DNA of 64,000 nt. Origin: Chrysopilus asiliformis (taxonomy: Eukaryota; Arthropoda; Insecta; Diptera; Rhagionidae). Below the pieces are notes generated by a model, which worked only from the letters and a program-made list of their open reading frames with translations, ran no database searches and was not told the origin of the DNA. This document shows, one piece after another, positions 57,801 through 64,000 of this stretch. How positions within the stretch are numbered: position 1 is the first letter of the stretch; each line of letters opens with the position of its first letter. The DNA lies in the NCBI GenBank assembly GCA_964034945.1, contig OZ035960.1:45735002-45799001 (forward strand), written 5' to 3'. A program made the position numbers and the translations under genes.

Positions 57801-60800
57801 GCACGGTGCCGTAATCGGCACGGTGCCAAATAACGGCACGGTGCCAAATAACGGCACGGTGCCAAATAACGGCACGGTGCCAAATTACGGCACGGTGCCA
57901 AATAACGGTGCCAAATAACGGCACGGTGCCAAATTACGGCACGGTGCCAAATTACGGCACGGTGCCAAATTACGGCACGGTGCCAAATTACGGCACGGTG
58001 CCAAATTACGGCACGGTGCCAAATAACGGCACGGTGCCAAATTACGGCACGGTGCCAAATAACGGCACGGTGCCAAATAACGCCACGGTGCCAAATAACG
58101 GCACGGTGCCAAAGAAAAAATAACGGTGCACGGTGCCAAATTACGGCACGGTGCCAAATAACGGCACGGTGCCAAATTACGGCACGGTGCCAAATAACGG
58201 CACGGTGCCAAAATAACGGCACGGGGCCAAATAACGGCACGGTGCCAAAGAAAAAATAACGGTGCACGGTGCCAAATTACGGCACGGTGCCAAATAACGG
58301 CACGGTGCCAAATAACGGCACGGTGCCAAATTACGGCACGGTGCCAAATAACGGCACGGTGCCAAATAACGGCACGGTGCCAAATAACGGCACGGTGCCA
58401 AATAACGGCTCGGTGCCAAATAACGGCACGGTGCCAAATAACGGCACGGTGCCAAATAACGGCACGGTGCCAAATTACGGCACGGTGCCAAATAACGGCA
58501 CGATGCCAAATAACGGCACGGTGCCAAATTACGGCACGGTGCCAAATAACGGCACGGTGCCAAATTACGGCACGGTGACAAATTACGGCACGGTGCCAAA
58601 TTACGGCACGGTGCCAAATTACGGCACGGTGCCAAATAACGGCACGGTGCCAAATTACGGCATGGTGCCAAATTACGGCACGGTGCCAAATTACGGCACG
58701 GTGCCAAATTACGGCACGGTGCCAAATAACGGCACGGTGCCAAATAACGGCACGGTGCCAAATTACGGCACGGTGCCAAATAACGGCACGGTGCCAATAA
58801 CGGCACGGTGCCAAATAACGGCACGGTGCCAAATTACGGCACGGTGCCAAATAACGGCACGGTGCCAAATAACGGCACGGTGCCAAATAACGGCACGGTG
58901 CCAAATAACGGCACGGTGCCAAATAACGGCACGGTGCCAAATTTGGCACGGTGCCAAATTACGGCACGTGCCAAATTTGGCACGGTGCCAAATTACGGCA
59001 CGGTGCCAAATTACGGCACGGTGCCAAATTACGGCACGGTGCCAAATAACGGCACGGTGCCAAATTACGGCACGGTGACAAATTACGGCACGGTGCCAAA
59101 TTACGGCACGGTGCCAAATTACGGCACGGTGCCAAATAACGGCACGGTGCTAAAGAACGGCACGGTGCCAAAGAACGGCACGGTGCCAAATAACGGCACG
59201 GTGCCAAATTACGGCACGGTGCCAAATAACGGCACGGTGCCAAATAACGGCACGGTGCCAAATTACGGCACGGTGCCAAATTACCGCACGGTGCCAAATA
59301 ACGGCACGGTGCCAAATAACGGCACGGTGCCAAATAACGGCACGGTGCCAAATAACGGCACGGTGCCAAATTACGGCACGGTGCCAAATTACGGCACGTG
59401 CCAAATTACGGCACGGTGCCAAATTACGGCACGGTGCCAAATTACGGCACGGTGCCAAATTACGGCACGGTGCCAAATAACGGCACGGTGCCAAATAACG
59501 GCACGGTGCCAAATAACGGCACGGTGCCAAAATAACGGCACGGTGCAAAATAACGGCACGGTGCCAAATAACGGCACGGTGCCAAATAACGGCACGGTGC
59601 CAAATAACGGCACGGTGCCAAATAACGGCACGGTGCCAAATTACGGCACGGTGCCAAATTACGGCACGGTGCCAAATAACGGCACGGTGCCAAATAACGG
59701 CACGGTGCCAAATAACGGCACGGTGCCAAATAACGGCACGGTGCCAAATTACGGCACAGTGCCAAATAACGGCACGGTGCCAAATAACGGCACGGTGCCA
59801 AATAACGGCACGGTGCCAAATAACGGCACGGTGCCAAATAACGGCACGGTGCCAAATAACGGCACGGTGCCAAATTACGGCACGGTGCCAAATAACGGCA
59901 CGGTGCCAAATAACGGCACGGTGCCAAATTACGGCACGGTGCCAAATTACGGCACGGTGCCAAATTACGGCACGGTGCCAAATTACGGCACGGTGCCAAA
60001 TAACGGCACGGTGCCAAATAACGGCACGGTGCCAAATTACGGCACGGTGCCAAATAACGGCACGGTGCCAAATAACGGCACGGTGCCAAATTACGGCACG
60101 GTGCCAAATTACGGCACGGTGCCAAATTACGGCACGGTGCCAAATAACGGCACGGTGCCAAATAACGGCACGGTGCCAAATTACGGCACGGTGCCAAATA
60201 ACGGCACGGTGCCAAATAACGGCACGGTGCCAAATAACGGCACGGTGCCAAATAACGGCACGGTGCCAAATTACAGCACGGTGCCAAATTACGGCACGGT
60301 GCCAAATAACGGCACGGTGCCAAATTACAGCACGGTGCCAAATTACGGCACGGTGCCAAATTACAGCACGGTGCCAAATTACGGCACGGTGCCAAATTAC
60401 GGCACGGTGCCAAATAACGGCACGGTGCCAAATTACGGCACGGTGCAAAATAACGGCACGGTGCCAAATAACGGCACGGTGCCAAATTACGGCACGGTGC
60501 CAAATTACGGCACGGTGCCAAATAACGGCACGGTGCCAAATTACGGCACGGTGCCAAATTACGGCACGGTGCCAAATAACGGCACGGTGCCAAATAACGG
60601 CACGGTGCCAAATTACGGCACGGTGCCAAATTACGGCACGGTGCCAAATTACGGCACGGTGCCAAATAACGGCACGGTGCCAAATTACGGCACGGTGCCA
60701 AATTACGGCACGGTGCCAAATTACGGCACGGTGCCAAATTACGGCACAAATTACGGCACGGTGCCAAATAACGGCACGCTGCCAAATTACGGCACAAATT

Positions 60801-63800
60801 ACGGCACGGTGCCAAATAACGGCACGCTGCCAAATAACGGCACGGTGCCAAATAACGGCACGGTGCCAAATAACGGCACGGTGCCAAATTACGGCACGGT
60901 GCCAAATTACGGCACGGTGCCAAATTACGGCACGGTGCCAAATAACGGCACGGTGCCAAAATAACGGCACGGTGCCAAATAACGGCACGGTGCCAAATTA
61001 CGGCACGGTGCCAAATTACGGCACGGTGCCAAATAACGGCACGGTGCCAAATAACGGCACGGTGCCAAATTACGGCACGGTGCCAAATAACGGCACGGTG
61101 CCAAATAACGGCACGGTGCCAAATAACGGCACGGTGCCAAATTACGGCACGGTGCCAAATTACGGCACGGTGCCAAATAACGGCACGGTGCCAAATAACG
61201 GCACGGTGCCAAATAACGGCACGGTGCCAAATTACGGCACGGTGCCAAATAACGGCACGGTGCCAAATAACGGCACGGTGCCAAATAACGGCACGGTGCC
61301 AAATTACGGCACGGTGCCAAATAACGGCACGGTGCCAAATAACGGCACGGTGCCAAATAACGGCACGGTGCCAAATAACGGCACGGTGCCAAATTACGGC
61401 ACGGTGCCAAATTACGGCACGGTGCCAAATTACGGCACGGTGCCAAATAACGGCACGGTGCCAAATAACGGCACGGTGCCAAATAACGGCACGGTGCCAA
61501 ATAACGGCACGGTGACAAATAACGGCACGGTGCCAAATTACGGCACGGTGGCACGGTGCCAAATAACGGCACGGTGCCAAATAACGGCACGGTGCCAAAA
61601 TAACGGCACGGTGCCAAATAACGGCACGGTGCCAAATAACGGCACGGTGCCAAATTACGGCACGGTGCCAAATAGCGGCACGGTGCCAAATAACGGGACG
61701 GTGCCAAATAACGGCACGGTGCCAAATAACGGCACGGTGCCAAATTACGGCACGGTGCCAAATTACGGCACGGTGCCAAATAACGGCACCAAATTACGGC
61801 ACGGTGCCAAATAACGGCACGGTGCCAAATAACGGCACGGTGCCAAATAACGGCACGGTGCCAAATAACGGCACGGTGCCAAATAACGGCACGGTGCCAA
61901 ATAACGGCACGGTGCCAAATTACGGCACGGTGCCAAATTACGGCACGGTGCCAAATTACGGCACGGTGCCAAATTACGGCACGGTGCCAAATAACGGCAC
62001 GGTGCCAAATAACGGCACGGTGCCAAATTACGGCACGGTGCCAAATTACGGCACGGTGCCAAATAACGGCACGGTGTCAAATAACGGCACGGTGCCAAAG
62101 AACGGCACGGTGCCAAAGAACGGCACGGTGCCAAATAACGGCACAGTGCCAAATAACGGCACGGTGCCAAATAACGGCACGGTGCCAAATAACGGCACGG
62201 TGCCAAAATAACGGCACGGTGCCAAAATAACGGCACGGTGCCAAATAACGGCACGGTGCCAAAATAACGGCACGGTGCCAAATTACGGCACGGTGCCAAA
62301 TTACGGCACGGTGCCAAATTACGGCACGGTGCCAAATAACGGCACCAAATTACGGCACGGTGCCAAATTACGGCACGGTGCCAAATAACGGCACGGTGCC
62401 AAATAACGGCACGGTGCCAAATAACGGCACGGTGCCAAATAACGGCACGGTGCCAAATAACGGCACGCTGCCAAATAACGGCACGGTGCCAAATTACGGC
62501 ACGGTGCCAAATTACGGCACGGTGCCAAATAACGGCACGGTGCCAAATAACGGCACGGTGCCAAATTACGGCACGGTGCCAAATAACGGCACGGTGCCAA
62601 ATTACGGCACGGTGCCAAATAACGGCACGGTGCCAAATTACGGCCAAATTACGGCACGGTGCCAAATAACGGCACGGTGCCAAATAACGGCACGATGCCA
62701 AATTACGGCACGGTGCCAAATTACGGCACGGTGCCAAATAACGGCACGGTGTCAAATAACGGCACGGTGCCAAAGAACGGCACGGTGCCAAATAACGGTA
62801 CAGTGCCAAATAACGGCACGGTGCCAAATAACGGCACGGTGCCAAATAACGCCACGGTGCCAAAATAACGGCACGGTGCCAAATAACGGCACGGTGCCAA
62901 AATAACGGCACGGTGCCAAATAACGGCACGGTGCCAAATTACGGCACGGTGCCAAATTACGGCACGGTGCCAAATAACGGCACGGTGCCAAATCACGGCA
63001 CGGTGCCAAATCACGGCACGGTGCCAAATAACGGCACGGTGCCAAATAACGGCACGGTGCCAAATTACGGCACGGTGCCAAATTACGGCACGGTGCCAAA
63101 TAACGGCACGGTGCCAAATCACGGCACGGTGCCAAATTACGGCACGGTGCCAAATTACGGCACAAATTACGGCACGGTGCCAAATTACGGCACGGTGCCA
63201 AATTACGGCACGGTGCCAAATAACGGCACGGTGCCAAATAACGGCACGGTGCCAAATTACGGCACAAATTACGGCACGGTGCCAAATTACGGCACGGTGC
63301 CAAATAACGGCACGGTGCCAAATAACGGCACGGTGCCAAATAACGGCACGGTGCCAAATTACGGCACGGTGCCAAATTACGGCACGGTGCCAAATTACGG
63401 CACGGTGCCAAATAACGGCGCGGTGCCAAATAACGGCACGGTGCCAAATTACGGCACGGTGCCAAATAACGGCACGGTGCCAAATACCGGCACGGTGCCA
63501 AATAACGGCACGGTGCCAAATTACGGCACGGTGCCAAATAACGGCACGGTGCCAAATAACGGCACGGTGCCAAATTACGGCACGGTGCCAAATTACGACA
63601 CGGTGCCAAATAACGGCACGGTGCCAAATAACGGCTCGGTGCCAAATAACGGCACGGTGCCAAATTACGGCACGGTGCCAAATTACGGCACGGTGCCAAA
63701 TAACGGCACGGTGCCAAATAACGGCACGGTGCCAAATAACGGCACGGTGCCAAATAACGGCACGGTGCCAAATAACGGCACGGTGCCAAATTACGGCACG

Positions 63801-64000
63801 GTGCCAAATAACGGCACGGTGCCAAATAACGGCACGGTGCCAAATAGCGGCACGGTGCCAAATAACGGCACGGTGCCAAATAACGGCACGGTGCCAAATT
63901 ACGGCACGGTGCCAAATAACGGCACGGTGCCAAATAACGGCACTGTGCCAAATAACGGCACGGTGCCAAATAACGGCACGGTGCCAAATAACGGCACGGT
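54894..64000. repeat. 18-bp satellite array, more than 9.1 kb, truncated by the window edge
   Basis: About 500 units of AAATWACGGCACGGTGCC (W is A or T), nearly uniform. Each unit contains the imperfect palindrome GGCACGGTGCC and two CpG. GC content is about 56 percent, far above the rest of the window. Rare unit variants (GGCGCGG, TTAAGGC, GTAATCGG, AAAGAAAAAATAACGGTGCA, AAATTTGGC) mark internal duplications. The period of 18 keeps frames open, giving predicted peptides such as WHRAVI, PNYGTV and LAPCRN repeats of up to about 800 residues, which are not genes. Confidence 0.97.

Noticed and set aside
54244..61598. Open frames of 354-803 codons on both strands (for example 54244-56238, 55856-58267, 58808-60964, 59460-61598)
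   Set aside because: They are translations of the 18-bp satellite, whose length is a multiple of three. The same DNA is open in several frames on both strands, and the peptides are monotonous hexamer repeats.
54894..64000. CRISPR-like array
   Set aside because: The units are contiguous with no unique spacers, and the window is eukaryotic.
1..64000. tRNA or rRNA genes
   Set aside because: I looked for the GGTTCRANNCC B-box with a matching A-box and for rRNA-like segments and found none. An eroded copy could be missed by eye.

Overview
The window reads as eukaryotic, AT-rich, gene-poor nuclear DNA, most likely from an insect and probably a fly. Three things point that way: one exon that I recognise as the start of spire, an animal actin nucleator of the KIND/WH2 family; a dense population of animal DNA transposons and short non-autonomous relics (Tc1/mariner, TTAA-type, TWA-type, hAT-like, Helitron-like); and dispersed repeats with (GTCY)n tracts like the mini-me/DINE-type elements of Diptera. 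I see no bacterial operons, tRNA, rRNA or CRISPR array.

Layout. 1-39.8 kb is non-coding repeat-rich sequence. If spire continues on the minus strand, all of this is intron, because I find no further spire exon. 39.79-40.14 kb is the first coding exon of spire (minus strand) with a clear start and splice donor. 41.80-42.70 kb is an internally deleted mariner-like element with matching 28-bp inverted ends. 42.7-54.2 kb is more transposon relics, including a three-deep nest at 47.86-49.95 kb and a transposase C-terminal fragment at 47.52 kb. 54.36-64.0 kb is satellite DNA: about 0.5 kb of a T-run/GGTGCC minisatellite that flips orientation, then more than 9 kb of an 18-bp CpG-rich satellite running off the right edge.

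Repeat families named below. R1: dispersed repeat with the core ATCTCGATAACGGTA, four main copies, repeatedly hit by other elements. R2: repeat with the core CTGTCATCAGATAGAG and a GTCY tract. R3: repeat starting TATACCCGTATGGTG with a GTCY tract. MA: TA-targeting MITE with ends CACTCAGAAAAATG. MB: element with ends AGGGTATTCACAG. Helitron-like family: starts TC, ends CTAG before T, often with a hairpin just inside the 3' end. Many insertions can be dated relative to one another because another copy of the host repeat supplies the empty site.

The long open frames in the 54-64 kb satellite are not genes. The 18-bp period is a multiple of three, so most frames are open at once. Besides spire, only a few short coding-like stretches (12.8, 34.4, 41.2 and 50.1-51.0 kb) deserve testing against transcripts. 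The most unusual feature of the window is the satellite block and its roughly 2-kb higher-order duplication.
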